From the NCBI RefSeq assembly GCF_003319105.1, contig NZ_QOHH01000002.1:124001-188000 (forward strand): a stretch of 64,000 bases of DNA, in the 5' to 3' direction. Origin of the DNA: Blastococcus sp. TF02-09. Its GTDB lineage: Bacteria > Actinomycetota > Actinomycetes > Mycobacteriales > Geodermatophilaceae. Below, piece after piece: positions 28,217-39,975 of the stretch. A program made the translations under genes and the position numbers. The stretch's first letter is position 1; each line of letters starts with the position of its first letter. The notes beneath the pieces were generated by a model, which was not told the origin of the DNA, searched no databases, and worked only from the letters and a program-made list of their open reading frames with translations.

Positions 28217-29394
28217 GCTCCGGCCCCCTGGGGCTCGTCGATGCGGCTGCCGGCCGTGCCGGTCGGGTTCGGGGACGGACTCTCGGGGGCGGGCGGACCA
28301 CCCTGGCCGGTGTCGCGCTCGGCCCGGCGGCGGGTGAGCTGCCGGGCGATCTCGTTGGCGACGACGACGGCCAGCACGATCGTGCCCTGGATGATCGTCA
28401 CCACCGAGGCCGGGATGTCGGCGAACTGCAGCGGCACCGCGGCCCGGTCGAGGAACGCGAACAGCAGCGCGGCGAACGCGATGCCGACGGGCGAGTTCCG
28501 GCCCAGCAGGGCCACGGCGATGCCGAGGAAACCCAGTCCGGCGGTGAACTCGGTGCCGAAGTGGTGGGTGCGGCCCATCAGGTCGGGCAGCCCGATCAGG
28601 CCCGCGACGGCGCCGGAGATCAGCATCGTCTTGAGCACCATGCCGCGGGCGTCGATGCCGCTGGCGGTGGCGGCCGAGGGCGAGAGCCCGGTGGCCCGCA
28701 GGTCGAAGCCGAAGCGGGTGCGCTTGAGCAGCACCGCGATCGCGATGCCGACGACGATCGCGACGAGCAGGAAGCCGTAGAGCTCACCACGCGGCTGGGC
28801 GAGGCCCACGACGTCGAACAGGCCGTTGATGGCGGGGAACCGGCCGGACTCCGGCAGGTCCTCCGTCGTGATGATCGCCGCGCCCTCCTCGCTCCCCCGG
28901 AGCGGGCCGGTGAGCAGCCACGACGCGATGCCCAGCGCGATGAAGTTCAGCATGATCGAGCTGATCACCTCGCTCACGCCGCGGGTGACCTTGAGGATGG
29001 CGACGATCGAGGCCCACAGCGCACCGACCGCCATCGCCACCACGATGATCAGCAGGACGTGCAGCGGCGCGGGCAGCGCCACCGCGGCGCCCGCGCCGGC
29101 GGCCAGCACGGTGGCCATCCGGTACTGGCCCTCGACGCCGATGTTGAACAGCCCCATGCGGAAAGCGACCGACACGGCGAGGCCGGCCAGGAACAACGGC
29201 ACCGCCCGGTTGAGGATCACCACGATCGACTGGGTCTGCTGCGCCGGGGTGTCGCCGAAGTCGAACAGCACCCGGAGCGCGGTCGAGGGGTTCTCGCCGA
29301 TCAGCAGGATGACCAGCGCGGTGATGACCACGGCGAAGACGACCGCGATCGCCGGCGCCAGCAGCGCGGAGCCGACCCGGCGGACGGCGGTCAC
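28213..29394 (-). CDS. Nucleoside ABC transporter permease, first subunit (NupP-like)
   Basis: 393 aa, same BPD_transp_2 superfamily. Segments include LLAPAIAVVFAVVITALVILL, AVPLFLAGLAVSVAFRMGLF with the conserved NIGVEGQY, RGVSEVISSIMLNFIA, and RTRFGFDLRATGLSPSAATASG before the coupling loop. The start is GTG 29394, which overlaps the ATPase stop (GTGA). The C-terminal tail is Pro-rich and non-conserved. It forms a heterodimeric channel with the next permease. Confidence 0.9.
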   Translation of the reverse strand: MTAVRRVGSALLAPAIAVVFAVVITALVILLIGENPSTALRVLFDFGDTPAQQTQSIVVILNRAVPLFLAGLAVSVAFRMGLFNIGVEGQYRMATVLAAGAGAAVALPAPLHVLLIIVVAMAVGALWASIVAILKVTRGVSEVISSIMLNFIALGIASWLLTGPLRGSEEGAAIITTEDLPESGRFPAINGLFDVVGLAQPRGELYGFLLVAIVVGIAIAVLLKRTRFGFDLRATGLSPSAATASGIDARGMVLKTMLISGAVAGLIGLPDLMGRTHHFGTEFTAGLGFLGIAVALLGRNSPVGIAFAALLFAFLDRAAVPLQFADIPASVVTIIQGTIVLAVVVANEIARQLTRRRAERDTGQGGPPAPESPSPNPTGTAGSRIDEPQGAGA

Positions 29395-30968
29395 GCGGCG
29401 CTCCCCGAGCCGTCGTGGGCGCCGGTCATGTGCCCGCCGAGCTCCTCGGGCGTGAGCGACGCCGGGTCCAGCTCGGCCACCAGCCGGCCGCGCAGCATGA
29501 CCTGCAGCGTGTCGGACAGACCGATCAGCTCGTCCAGGTCGGCCGAGATCAACAGGATCCCCATCCCTTCGGCGCGGGCGTCCTTGAGCAGTTCCCAGAT
29601 CGCCGCCTGCGCGCCCACGTCGACCCCGCGGGTCGGGTGGGCGGCGATCAGCAGGCGGGGGCCGGAGCTCATCTCGCGCCCGACGATGAGCTTCTGCTGG
29701 TTGCCGCCGGACAGGGCGACGGCGAGGGCGTCGACACCGGGCGCGCGGACGTCGTACTCGCGCATGATCCGCTCGGTGTCGGTGCGGGCCCCGGAGCGGT
29801 CGATGAACACGCCCTTGACCGCCGGCGGGCGGGTCTGGTGGCCGAGGATGCGGTTCTCCCACAGGGGCGCGTCGAGCAGCATCCCCTGGCGGTGCCGGTC
29901 CTCCGGGATGAAGCCGACGCCGGCCTCGCGGCGGCTGCGGGTGCTCCACGCGGAGATGTCGTCGCCGCCGAGCGAGATCGTGCCCCCGGCGAGCGGCCGC
30001 AGCCCCATGATCGCGTCGACGAGCTCGGCCTGCCCGTTCCCCTCGACGCCGGCGATGCCCACGACCTCGCCCTCGCGGACGGTGAGGGTGGCGCCGTCCA
30101 CGGCCGGGCGGCCGGTGAGCGAGGCGACGGTGACCCCGCGCAGCTCCAGCACCGGCGTCTCCCGCACGGTCGAGGTGCGGGTCTGCGGCGAGGGCAGCTC
30201 CGAGCCGACCATCATCTCGGCCAGCTGGCGCGCCGTCGTCGTCCTCGGGTCGGCGCTGCCGACGGTGGTGCCGCGGCGGATCACGGTGATCGAGTCGGCC
30301 ACCTTGCGCACCTCGTCGAGCTTGTGCGAGATGAAGATGACGGTGAGGCCCTCGCGCTTGAGCTCGGCGAGGTTGCCGAACAGCTCGTCGACCTCCTGCG
30401 GGACCAGGACGGCGGTGGGCTCGTCCAGGATCAGCGTCGTCGCCCCGCGGTAGAGCACCTTGGCGATCTCGACGCGCTGCCGGTCGCCCACCCCGAGGTC
30501 CTCAACGAGCACGTCGGGGTCGAGGTTGAGGGCGTACCGCGAGAAGATCTCCCGGATGCGGCGCCGGGCCTCGGCGCGGTCCAGCCGGCCGCCGGACGTG
30601 GGCTCGCTGCCCAGGACGATGCTCTCCAGGACGGTGAAGTAGTCGGCCAGCATGAAGTGCTGGTGCACCATGCCGATGCCTGCGGCGATCGCGTCGGCCG
30701 GGCTGCGCAGCGTCGTCTCGCGGCCGTCGAGCAGGATCGTGCCCTCGTCGGGGCGGTGCATGCCGTAGAGCGTCTTCATCAGCGTCGACTTGCCGGCGCC
30801 GTTCTCGCCCACGATGGCGTGCACCTCGCCGCGGCGGACCCGCAGCTCGATGTCGCGGTTGGCGACCACGCCGGGGAAGCGCTTGGTGATGCCGCGCAGC
30901 TCGACGGCGTACGGGGCGTCGCCGTTCGCGGCAGCGGCGGGGTGCGCGCCGGCTGGTGCCTCGGCCAT
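29391..30968 (-). CDS. Nucleoside ABC transporter, duplicated ATP-binding protein (NupO-like)
   Basis: 525 aa with two ABC domains. The first has Walker A IVGENGAGKSTLMKTLYG, the MVHQHFMLADYFTVLE segment and signature LGVGDRQRVEIAKVL; Walker B is TTLILDEPTAVLVPQ. The second has a degenerate Walker A (GIAGVEGNGQAELVDAI) but a good signature ALSGGNQQKLIVGREM. This asymmetry is normal for sugar/nucleoside importers of this group. ATG 30968 is preferred: the family homology begins shortly after, and GGAGAGAGAGG precedes it. Two strong hairpins separate it from the BMP gene. Confidence 0.92.
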   Translation of the reverse strand: MAEAPAGAHPAAAANGDAPYAVELRGITKRFPGVVANRDIELRVRRGEVHAIVGENGAGKSTLMKTLYGMHRPDEGTILLDGRETTLRSPADAIAAGIGMVHQHFMLADYFTVLESIVLGSEPTSGGRLDRAEARRRIREIFSRYALNLDPDVLVEDLGVGDRQRVEIAKVLYRGATTLILDEPTAVLVPQEVDELFGNLAELKREGLTVIFISHKLDEVRKVADSITVIRRGTTVGSADPRTTTARQLAEMMVGSELPSPQTRTSTVRETPVLELRGVTVASLTGRPAVDGATLTVREGEVVGIAGVEGNGQAELVDAIMGLRPLAGGTISLGGDDISAWSTRSRREAGVGFIPEDRHRQGMLLDAPLWENRILGHQTRPPAVKGVFIDRSGARTDTERIMREYDVRAPGVDALAVALSGGNQQKLIVGREMSSGPRLLIAAHPTRGVDVGAQAAIWELLKDARAEGMGILLISADLDELIGLSDTLQVMLRGRLVAELDPASLTPEELGGHMTGAHDGSGSAA

Positions 30969-31077
30969 GGGTGGGCCTCTCTCTCCGGTGCGTCCGCCGG
31001 TGGGCGGACCTCGGCTGGTGCTGTCCGGATGATCCCGCACGCCGTGGGCGGCCGGTCGGGCAACCCTCATGGCGACG

Positions 31078-31107
31078 GCGGGCCCGGGCGTGTGCGCCCG
31101 GGCCCGC
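31078..31107 (-). terminator. Intercistronic hairpin 1 downstream of the BMP gene
   Basis: Perfect 13-bp GC stem (arms 31078-31090 and 31095-31107) with a TGTG tetraloop. On the minus strand it is the second of two consecutive hairpins met by RNA polymerase leaving the BMP gene. It can act as a partial terminator or as a 3' stabiliser that keeps the binding-protein mRNA more abundant than the ABC subunits. Confidence 0.7.
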
Positions 31108-31123
31108 CGTGGGACCGCCGTGA

Positions 31124-31152
31124 GCGCGGGCCCGCCGTTCGCGGGCCCGCGC
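31124..31152 (-). terminator. Intercistronic hairpin 2 downstream of the BMP gene
   Basis: Perfect 12-bp stem (arms 31124-31135 and 31141-31152) with a five-base loop, beginning only six bases past the BMP stop codon on the minus strand. Its stem core GCGGGCCCGC is shared with the neighbouring hairpin, so mispairing between the two is possible. Confidence 0.7.
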
Positions 31153-31157
31153 CTGGA

Positions 31158-32222
31158 TCACGGGGTGGTCGGGACCTCGACGTCGCCGTCGATGATCTGC
31201 TGACGGAAGTCGGCGATGACGTCCTGGATGTCGTCGATGTAGCCGCCGGACTCCGACAGGCCGACACCCTCCGTGGAGAGGTCGTTGAGGATGTCCGTGC
31301 CCGACTCGAGGCTGTCGTCGGCGAAGGAGTTGAGGTAGTCCTCCACCGCCAGGTCGACCCGCTTGAGCATGGACGTCATGATCACGCCCTGCTGGTCGGG
31401 CGAGGCGCTCAGGTACTGGTCGGAGTCGACGCCGATGGCGCGCTGACCGGCCTCGACGGCCGCCTCGAAGACGCCCTCACCGGAACCGCCGGCGGCGTGG
31501 AACACGATGTCCGCACCGGCCTGGTACATGCCCTGCGCCGCGACCTTGCCGCCCTCGGGGTCACCGAAGCCGGAGCCGTCGCCGGCCGGGGAGAGGTAGG
31601 TGACGTCGACGACGATGTCGGGCTTGACCGCCTCGGCACCGGCGACGTAGCCGGCCTCGAACTTCTCGATCAGCGGGCTCTGCTGGCCGCCGACGAAGCC
31701 GATGTGGCCGGTCACGCTCTTCGACGCGGCGGCAACGCCGGCCAGGAAGCTGCCCTGCTCCTCGGCGAAGATCAGCCCGGTCAGGTTGTCCACGCCCAGG
31801 TCCTCGACCGAGGTGTCGACGATCGCGAACTGGGTGTCGGGGTAGTCCGCGGCGATGTCGGCGATGATGTCGCCGTACGCGAAGCCCACCGCGATGACCG
31901 GGTTGAAGTCCGCCTCGGCCAGCTGGGTGAGCAGCTCCTCGCGGTTCGAGTCGTCCTCGTTGGGCGAGAGCTCCTCGATGTCCTCGTCGACGTCGCCGCC
32001 GAGGCTCTGCACGGCCGCCTCGACGCCGGCGATGGCCGAGTCATTGAAGGACTTGTCGCCGCGACCGCCGGTGTCGTAGGCGACACCCACCTTCAGGTCG
32101 CCGCCGCCGTTCCCGCCGTTCGAGCCGCTGTCGCCGCCGTCCTCGTCGCTGGCGCACGCCGACAGGGCCAGGCCGCCGGCCAGCAGCAGTGCCGCCGTCT
32201 TCGTCATCCGCGCTCGGCGCAA
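31158..32222 (-). CDS. BMP family substrate-binding lipoprotein (nucleoside-binding, PnrA-like)
   Basis: About 354 aa. Signal peptide with Arg/Lys n-region, hydrophobic TAALLLAGGLALSAC and a lipobox cysteine, then a Gly/Asn/Asp linker. The mature protein follows the Bmp/PnrA fold: VGVAYDTGGRGDKSFNDSA, VIAVGFAYGDIIADIA, FAIVDTSVEDLGVDNLTGL, GHIGFVGGQQSPLIEKFEAG, and GADIVFHAAGGSGEGVFEA. The TTG at 32222 is preferred over ATG 32207 because GAGAGGAG lies six nt before it. It captures nucleosides outside the cell for the ABC importer encoded downstream. Confidence 0.92.
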   Translation of the reverse strand: MRRARMTKTAALLLAGGLALSACASDEDGGDSGSNGGNGGGDLKVGVAYDTGGRGDKSFNDSAIAGVEAAVQSLGGDVDEDIEELSPNEDDSNREELLTQLAEADFNPVIAVGFAYGDIIADIAADYPDTQFAIVDTSVEDLGVDNLTGLIFAEEQGSFLAGVAAASKSVTGHIGFVGGQQSPLIEKFEAGYVAGAEAVKPDIVVDVTYLSPAGDGSGFGDPEGGKVAAQGMYQAGADIVFHAAGGSGEGVFEAAVEAGQRAIGVDSDQYLSASPDQQGVIMTSMLKRVDLAVEDYLNSFADDSLESGTDILNDLSTEGVGLSESGGYIDDIQDVIADFRQQIIDGDVEVPTTP

Positions 32223-32240
32223 GACGATCTCCTCTCTGGG

Positions 32241-32271
32241 GGGACCCGGCCGCCCGGAGGCGGCTGGTCCC
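32241..32271 (-). promoter_or_regulatory. Hairpin in the BMP operon leader
   Basis: A two-part stem (6 bp GGGACC/GGTCCC outside, 5 bp CCGCC/GGCGG inside, CGGA loop) ends a few nt before the Shine-Dalgarno sequence of the BMP gene. A TAGCGT hexamer on the minus strand at 32335-32340 is a candidate -10, giving a leader of about 105 nt. Whether the hairpin regulates or only stabilises the mRNA is unknown. Confidence 0.4.
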
Positions 32272-32455
32272 GATGGGTTGCTTGCCCGTGCCGCCGGCCG
32301 GGCGCAGGAGCGCACCGCCGCGACACGACGCAGAACGCTAACCGCGGGGCCGCGGACCTCCACCGGCCGCGAGGAGGACTGAGACCCGATCGTTGCGAAG
32401 GACCCGGCGTTCGGCGACGGAGGTCACGTGCGGCCCACGGAGGCGGCCCGGCCCC

Positions 32456-32461
32456 TACCGT
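32456..32461 (+). promoter_or_regulatory. -10 hexamer TACCGT, probable leaderless promoter
   Basis: TACCGT is followed by seven nt and the ATG of the D-Ala-D-Ala carboxypeptidase gene. There is no Shine-Dalgarno sequence in between. It is divergent from the nucleoside operon promoter. Confidence 0.5.
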
Positions 32462-32468
32462 GCGGCGC

Positions 32469-33720
32469 ATGGGACTCGCGCGGGCGGCACGGGGAGCGGT
32501 GGCGGGGCTGCTGGCGGCCAGTCTCGTCCTGCTCCCCGTGGCGTCGACGGCGGCCGCGGGCACCCCGGCCACCGGCTCGACGACGAGACCGACGGCGGAC
32601 CTGTCCGCCCCGACCCCGACCGCTCCCCCCGCCGAGCGGCCCCCGCAGGGCAGCGCGCACGACGGCAGCACCGTGGGCGGCGACGACCTGGACACCCGCG
32701 GGCTCGTGGTGGCGGACGACGCGCCGCCCCTGCCCGCCGGGCTGGCCGCCTCGGGGTGGCTGGTGGCCGACGCGGGCTCCGGGGCCGTCCTCGCCGCGCG
32801 CGACCCGCACGGCCGCTACTACCCGGCGAGCACGCTGAAGACGCTGACGCTGCTGACCCTGGCCCACCGCCTGGACCCGGCGCAGGTCGTCGTCGGCACC
32901 CCCGAGGACGAGCAGGTGGAGGGCAGCCGGGTCGGCCTGGTCGCCGGCGGCAGCTACCCCGTCGGCTTCCTGTTCCAGGCGCTGGTCCTGCAGTCGGGCA
33001 ACGACGCGGCCACCGCGCTGGCCCGCGCCGCGGGCGGCACCGAGGCGGTGGTCGACGCCATGACCGCGACGGCGGAGGCGCTCGGCGCCTACGACACCGT
33101 GGTCGGCGGGCCCTCCGGCCTCGACGTCGCCGGGCAGTCGTCCTCGCCCTACGACCTGGCGCTGATCTTCCGCGCCCTGGTTGCCGACCCGGTCACCGCC
33201 GCGGTGCTGACCACACCCACGGCGCAGGTGCCCGAGGTCCCCGGCCGGGCGCCGGGCTTCCAGATCCAGAACCAGAACCCGCTGGCGGGCTATCCCGGCA
33301 CGCTCGGCGGGAAGACCGGCTTCACCGACGCCGCCCGGCACGCCTTCGTCACCGCCGCCGAGCGGGACGGCCGCCGGTTGGTGGTGAGCGTGCTCGACAC
33401 CGAGAATCAGCCGCTGCGGGCCGCCGACCAGGCCGCGCTGCTGCTCGACTGGGGGTTCACCGTGCCGCCGGGCAGCAAGGGCGTGGGCCGGCTGGTGACG
33501 CCCGCCGACCTCGTCGCCGAACCCTCGCAGGCGGCTCCCCGCACGACCCCCCGCACGACCTCGCGCGCGGTCGAGCCGGCGGCGACGGCGGCGTCGACCG
33601 GGGACGACGCGTCGCCGGTCGTGGGCGTGGCGCTGGCGGTGGCCGCCGTCGTCGTGGTCGTGGCCACCGTGGTGGGCCGGCGGCGGGCGGTGCGCCGGGT
33701 GCCCCCGCCGCGCCGCGCCG

Positions 33721-33740
<20 letters not shown>
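32469..33740 (+). CDS. D-alanyl-D-alanine carboxypeptidase (PBP5/DacB type, S11)
   Basis: 423 aa serine peptidase trimming the terminal D-Ala of peptidoglycan stem peptides. Signal peptide (LLAASLVLLPVASTAAAG), a Pro/Thr-rich linker of about 60 residues, then the penicillin-binding fold with SxxK at Ser121 (PASTLK), SxN (QSGND) near residue 178 and KTG (LGGKTGF) near residue 280. A C-terminal hydrophobic helix (VVGVALAVAAVVVVVATVVG) and an Arg-rich tail anchor it in the membrane with the enzyme outside. Its last 20 bp overlap the convergent 2H phosphoesterase gene. M. tuberculosis dacB1 is the likely counterpart. Confidence 0.92.
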
Positions 33741-36444
<2,704 letters not shown>

Positions 36445-36467
36445 GGGTCGTCGCCTCCTCGTCCGCC

Positions 36468-36473
36468 TAGGGT
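36468..36473 (+). promoter_or_regulatory. -10 hexamer TAGGGT, probable leaderless promoter
   Basis: TAGGGT, six nt, then the ATG of the galE-like gene. It lies inside the 35-bp divergent spacer shared with the hisC-like gene, so the two transcripts must compete for very little DNA. Confidence 0.55.
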
Positions 36474-36479
36474 GGCGGC

Positions 36480-37433
36480 ATGCGTGTCCTCGTCGCCGGT
36501 GGTGCCGGCTACATCGGCAGCGTAGTGACCGCTGCCCTCCTGTCCGACGGCCACGAGGTCATCGTGCTCGACGACCTCTCCACCGGGCACGCCGACGCCG
36601 TCCCGTCGGGGGCCACGCTGGCGAAGGTCTCGCTGCACGACTCGGCTCCGGTGCTCGCCGACGTCCGCCCCGACGCGGTGCTGCACTTCGCGGCCAAGTC
36701 GCTGGTGGGCGTCTCCCAGCGGCAGCCGGAGGACTACTGGTCGACCAACGTCGGCGGGTCGCTGGCGCTGCTCGAGGCGATGCGCGCCGTGGACTGCCGC
36801 CGCATCGTCTTCTCCTCGACCGCGGCCACCTACGGCGAGCCCGACCAGGTGCCCATCCGCGAGGACGCACCGACCCGGCCCACCAACACCTACGGCGCCT
36901 CGAAGCTCGCCGTGGACCACATGCTGACCTCCTACGCGGTGGCGCACGGGTTCGCGGCGGTGAGCCTGCGCTACTTCAACGTCGGCGGCGCGGCCTACGG
37001 CCTGGGCGAGCGGCACGCCACCGAGACCCACCTCATCCCGCTCGCGCTGCAGGTGGCGGCCGGGCAGCGCGAGGCGCTGACCGTGTACGGCCGCGACTAC
37101 CCGACCCCGGACGGCACCTGCATCCGCGACTACGTGCACGTCGAGGACCTCTCCGACGCGCACCTGCTGGCGCTGCCGGCCGCCGCCCCCGGCGAGCACC
37201 GCATCTACAACCTCGGCAACGGCACCGGCTTCTCCGTGCAGGAGGTGGTGGACGCCGCCCGCGAGGTGACCGGGCACGCCATCCCCACCGTCGACGGCGA
37301 GCGGCGGGCCGGCGACCCGGCGCAGCTGGTGGCCTCCAGCGACCGGATCCGGGCCGACCTGGGCTGGGCGCCGGAGCACACGGACCTGGTCGGCATCGTC
37401 CGGGACGCCTGGGCCGTCGCCCGGGCCCGCTAA
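36480..37433 (+). CDS. galE: UDP-glucose 4-epimerase
   Basis: 317 aa extended SDR. The NAD motif [33 protein letters not shown], the [11 protein letters not shown] segment with catalytic Ser/Thr and [12 protein letters not shown] (YxxxK) match GalE, as do [13 protein letters not shown] and [14 protein letters not shown]. It interconverts UDP-glucose and UDP-galactose, supplying galactose for cell-wall or exopolysaccharide synthesis. The stop codon overlaps the convergent CNNM-type gene by four bp. Confidence 0.92.
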   Translation: MRVLVAGGAGYIGSVVTAALLSDGHEVIVLDDLSTGHADAVPSGATLAKVSLHDSAPVLADVRPDAVLHFAAKSLVGVSQRQPEDYWSTNVGGSLALLEAMRAVDCRRIVFSSTAATYGEPDQVPIREDAPTRPTNTYGASKLAVDHMLTSYAVAHGFAAVSLRYFNVGGAAYGLGERHATETHLIPLALQVAAGQREALTVYGRDYPTPDGTCIRDYVHVEDLSDAHLLALPAAAPGEHRIYNLGNGTGFSVQEVVDAAREVTGHAIPTVDGERRAGDPAQLVASSDRIRADLGWAPEHTDLVGIVRDAWAVARAR

Positions 37434-38752
37434 CCGGCCGCCGAGGTCCCGTCGTCGTCCGCGGGGGCCGGGGGCGGCGGCTCGACCCGCAGCCGGGCGA
37501 TCCGCCGACCGTCGAGCTCGACGACGGTGATCGTCCGTCCCTCCACCTCGACGGCGTCGCCCACCTCGGGCAGCCGGCCCAGGCTCGCGAGCACGTAGCC
37601 CGCAGCGGTCTCGTACGGGCCGTCCGGCAGCTGCAGCCCGGTCGCCTCGGCGAAGTCGTCCAGGTTGAGCAGCCCGTCGACCTCCCGCGGGGCGTCCGGC
37701 GACTGACGGGCCTCGGGCGCGACCTCGGCGTCGTACTCGTCGTAGATCTCGCCGATGACCTCCTCGATGAGGTCCTCCAGCGTGACGATCCCGTCGGTGC
37801 CGCCGTACTCGTCGACCACGATCGCCAGGTGCTGGTTCTCCCGCCGCATCTCGCTCAGCGCGGTGAGCACCCCGGCGGTGCCCGGCAGGCGCTTCACCTC
37901 GCGGGCGAGGTCGCCCACGGTGGCGGCCCGGCCGGCGGGGTGGTTGGGGAAGAACAGGTCGCGGACGTGCACGAACCCGACGACGTCGTCCTGGTCGCGG
38001 CCGGCCACGGGGAAGCGGGACCAGTTGGAGTCCGCGACCTGCTTGGCCGCGCGACTGGTGGTCATCGAGGCGTCGAGGAAGGCGACCTCGGTGCGCGGCG
38101 TCATGACCTCGCGGACCTCGCGCTCGCCGGCGCGGAACACCTCGTCGATCAGCCGCCGCTCGTCGCTGCTGAGCGACTCGTGCGCCGCCACCAGGTCGCG
38201 CAGCTCCTCCTGGCTGATCGACTCGCCGCTCTGCGTCGGGTCACCGCCGAACAGCCGCACCAGGGCGTTCGTGGACTTCGAGAGCAGCCAGATGATGGGC
38301 CGGGAGAGCTTGGCGATGGCGTTGAGCGGAGCAGCCACCAGCAGCGCGAAACCCTCGGCGCGCTGGAGGGCCAGCCGCTTCGGCGTGAGCTCGCCGGCGA
38401 CCAGGGAGACGTAGCTGATCGCGATGGTGACCAGCACCAGCGCGAGGGTGCCCGAGAGCCCGGCGGACACGCCGCGGCCCTCGAGCCAGTCGGCGAAGGG
38501 CTCGGACAGCGTGCTCGCACCGAACGCGGCGGAGAAGAAGCCGGCGAACGTCACGCCGACCTGCACGGCGGCCAGGAACTGGTTCGGGTCGCTGAGCAGC
38601 TTCTGCACCGCCTGACCGCGACGGCCGTTCTCGGCCATGCCGCGGACCTGCGACTCCCGCAGCGAGACCAGGGCGATCTCCGCTCCCGCGAACACGCCGC
38701 CGATCAGGATGAAGACGACGACCATGACGATGCTGAGCCAGACGTCGCTCAC
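37430..38752 (-). CDS. CNNM/HlyC-CorC family membrane protein
   Basis: 440 aa. An N-terminal DUF21 domain (about 1-195) carries membrane helices such as [21 protein letters not shown] and the [23 protein letters not shown] region (ends in the family signature ELTPKRLAL). Two CBS domains follow ([37 protein letters not shown] region near residues 215-345), then a CorC_HlyC domain to about residue 425. Such proteins are thought to take part in Mg/Co efflux; hemolysin is a historical name. GTG 38752 is ten nt after GAGGAG. Confidence 0.9.
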   Translation of the reverse strand: MSDVWLSIVMVVVFILIGGVFAGAEIALVSLRESQVRGMAENGRRGQAVQKLLSDPNQFLAAVQVGVTFAGFFSAAFGASTLSEPFADWLEGRGVSAGLSGTLALVLVTIAISYVSLVAGELTPKRLALQRAEGFALLVAAPLNAIAKLSRPIIWLLSKSTNALVRLFGGDPTQSGESISQEELRDLVAAHESLSSDERRLIDEVFRAGEREVREVMTPRTEVAFLDASMTTSRAAKQVADSNWSRFPVAGRDQDDVVGFVHVRDLFFPNHPAGRAATVGDLAREVKRLPGTAGVLTALSEMRRENQHLAIVVDEYGGTDGIVTLEDLIEEVIGEIYDEYDAEVAPEARQSPDAPREVDGLLNLDDFAEATGLQLPDGPYETAAGYVLASLGRLPEVGDAVEVEGRTITVVELDGRRIARLRVEPPPPAPADDDGTSAAG

Positions 38753-38947
38753 CGGCGGCGTACTCCTCGGGGATCGGGGGCGGTGCGGGCCTCCATGGTG
38801 CCTGCTGGACGACGCCGCCCGGAGGGGACCGTCCAGTCGCCGGACGCAGCGACACCGGGTGACCTGCCTCTCGAGGACTGTCGGTGCCCTTGCGCTCACG
38901 GTTAGTCTCGACTCGATAACGAATCGTGATCTTCCCCGGGGAGTCCC

Positions 38948-39895
38948 GTGCGCCATCGCCCCACCGGCCCGTCGTCGTCCGCACGCCACGCGGCCGAGGC
39001 CCGCACCGCCCGTCGCCCGCGCCGCGGCCGGTGGGTGCGCGGCCTCGGGGTGGCGGGTGTGGTGACCGGCTTCGTGCTCGCAGCGCCCGTGGTCTCGGGG
39101 CATGCTCCGCCGTCGGCCGACGAGGCGTCCGGGGACGAACTCGTGGTGATGGGGCTCGACGGCGCCCCGACCTCCGCGACCTTCGCCAGTGCCGCGGCGA
39201 CGCTGGCGATGGACGCCGACGGCACGGTGCGGGTCGAGAAGAGGGCGAGCCGGGGTGAGCGCGCGGTGCCTCCGGTGGCTGCTGCTGCTCCCGCGCCCTC
39301 GTCGTCGTCCGCGCCCCCGTCGTCGTCGTCCGCCCCTGCGCCTGCGCCGGCGCCGGTCGAGATGCCGGTCGAGGCCCCGCCGCCGTCGGCCGTCGTCCCG
39401 GAGCCGGCGGCGCCGGAGCGGGCCGCCGAGGCACCCGCCGGTCCGGTGCCGGCGACCACCGCGGCGCCGCAGGCCGCGCTGCCCGCCGCCCCCGCTCCCC
39501 CGCCGCCGGCCGCCGTCCCTGCGGGGTCGGACCGGGCCGGTCAGGTGCTGGCGCTGGTGAACCAGGAGCGCGCGGCCGCCGGCTGCCGACCCCTGGCGGC
39601 CGACGCCCGCCTGGCCGACGTCGCCGCCGCGCACAGCGCCGACATGCGGGACCGCGGCTTCTTCGACCACGTGAACCTCGCCGGGCTGAGCCCCTTCGAC
39701 CGGGCCGAGGCAGCGGGCGTGTCGGCGCGGGCGGAGAACATCGCCCGGGGGCAGGGCGACGCGGCGGCGGTCATGGCCTCGTGGATGGGCAGCCCGGGGC
39801 ACCGCTCGAACATCCTCGACTGCAGCCTGACTCGGCTCGGGGTGGGCATCGCCGACGGCGGCGGCGGCCCCTGGTGGACCCAGCTCTTCGCCTGA
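38948..39895 (+). CDS. Secreted CAP/SCP domain protein (YkwD-like)
   Basis: 315 aa. Arg-rich N-terminus and a hydrophobic stretch (GLGVAGVVTGFVLAAPVVSG) act as signal or anchor. Residues about 100-195 are a long Ala/Pro/Ser linker. The C-terminal CAP domain starts at VLALVNQERAAAGCRPL and includes LADVAAAHSADM, FFDHVNLAG, AENIARGQ, and WMGSPGHRSNILD, with the usual His and Glu. Function of bacterial CAP proteins is poorly known. A 195-bp spacer upstream holds TAGTCT but no clear promoter. A stem-loop follows the gene. Confidence 0.85.
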   Translation: MRHRPTGPSSSARHAAEARTARRPRRGRWVRGLGVAGVVTGFVLAAPVVSGHAPPSADEASGDELVVMGLDGAPTSATFASAAATLAMDADGTVRVEKRASRGERAVPPVAAAAPAPSSSSAPPSSSSAPAPAPAPVEMPVEAPPPSAVVPEPAAPERAAEAPAGPVPATTAAPQAALPAAPAPPPPAAVPAGSDRAGQVLALVNQERAAAGCRPLAADARLADVAAAHSADMRDRGFFDHVNLAGLSPFDRAEAAGVSARAENIARGQGDAAAVMASWMGSPGHRSNILDCSLTRLGVGIADGGGGPWWTQLFA

Positions 39896-39914
39896 CCCCC
39901 GCCACGTTCGGCAA

Positions 39915-39975
39915 GATCAACGCCCGTCGGACGCCCTGTTCGTCAGTGCATGAGGGCGCTCAGCGGGCGTTGATC
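39915..39975. terminator. Imperfect inverted repeat between convergent genes
   Basis: Arms GATCAACGCCCG (39915-39926) and its complement (39964-39975) are a perfect 12-bp pair; an inner CGCCCT/AGGGCG pair (39932-39937 with 39953-39958) continues the stem after a small internal loop. It can act as terminator for the CAP gene and for the DUF559 gene; the right arm lies within the last codons of the latter. A third copy of the arm sequence lies at 40963-40973. Confidence 0.55.

Noticed and set aside
25236-28301. A 1021-codon minus-strand frame covering deoA, cdd and a permease
   Set aside because: Only 25236-26516 (deoA) is family-like. The upstream part is a shifted reading of cdd and the permease gene.
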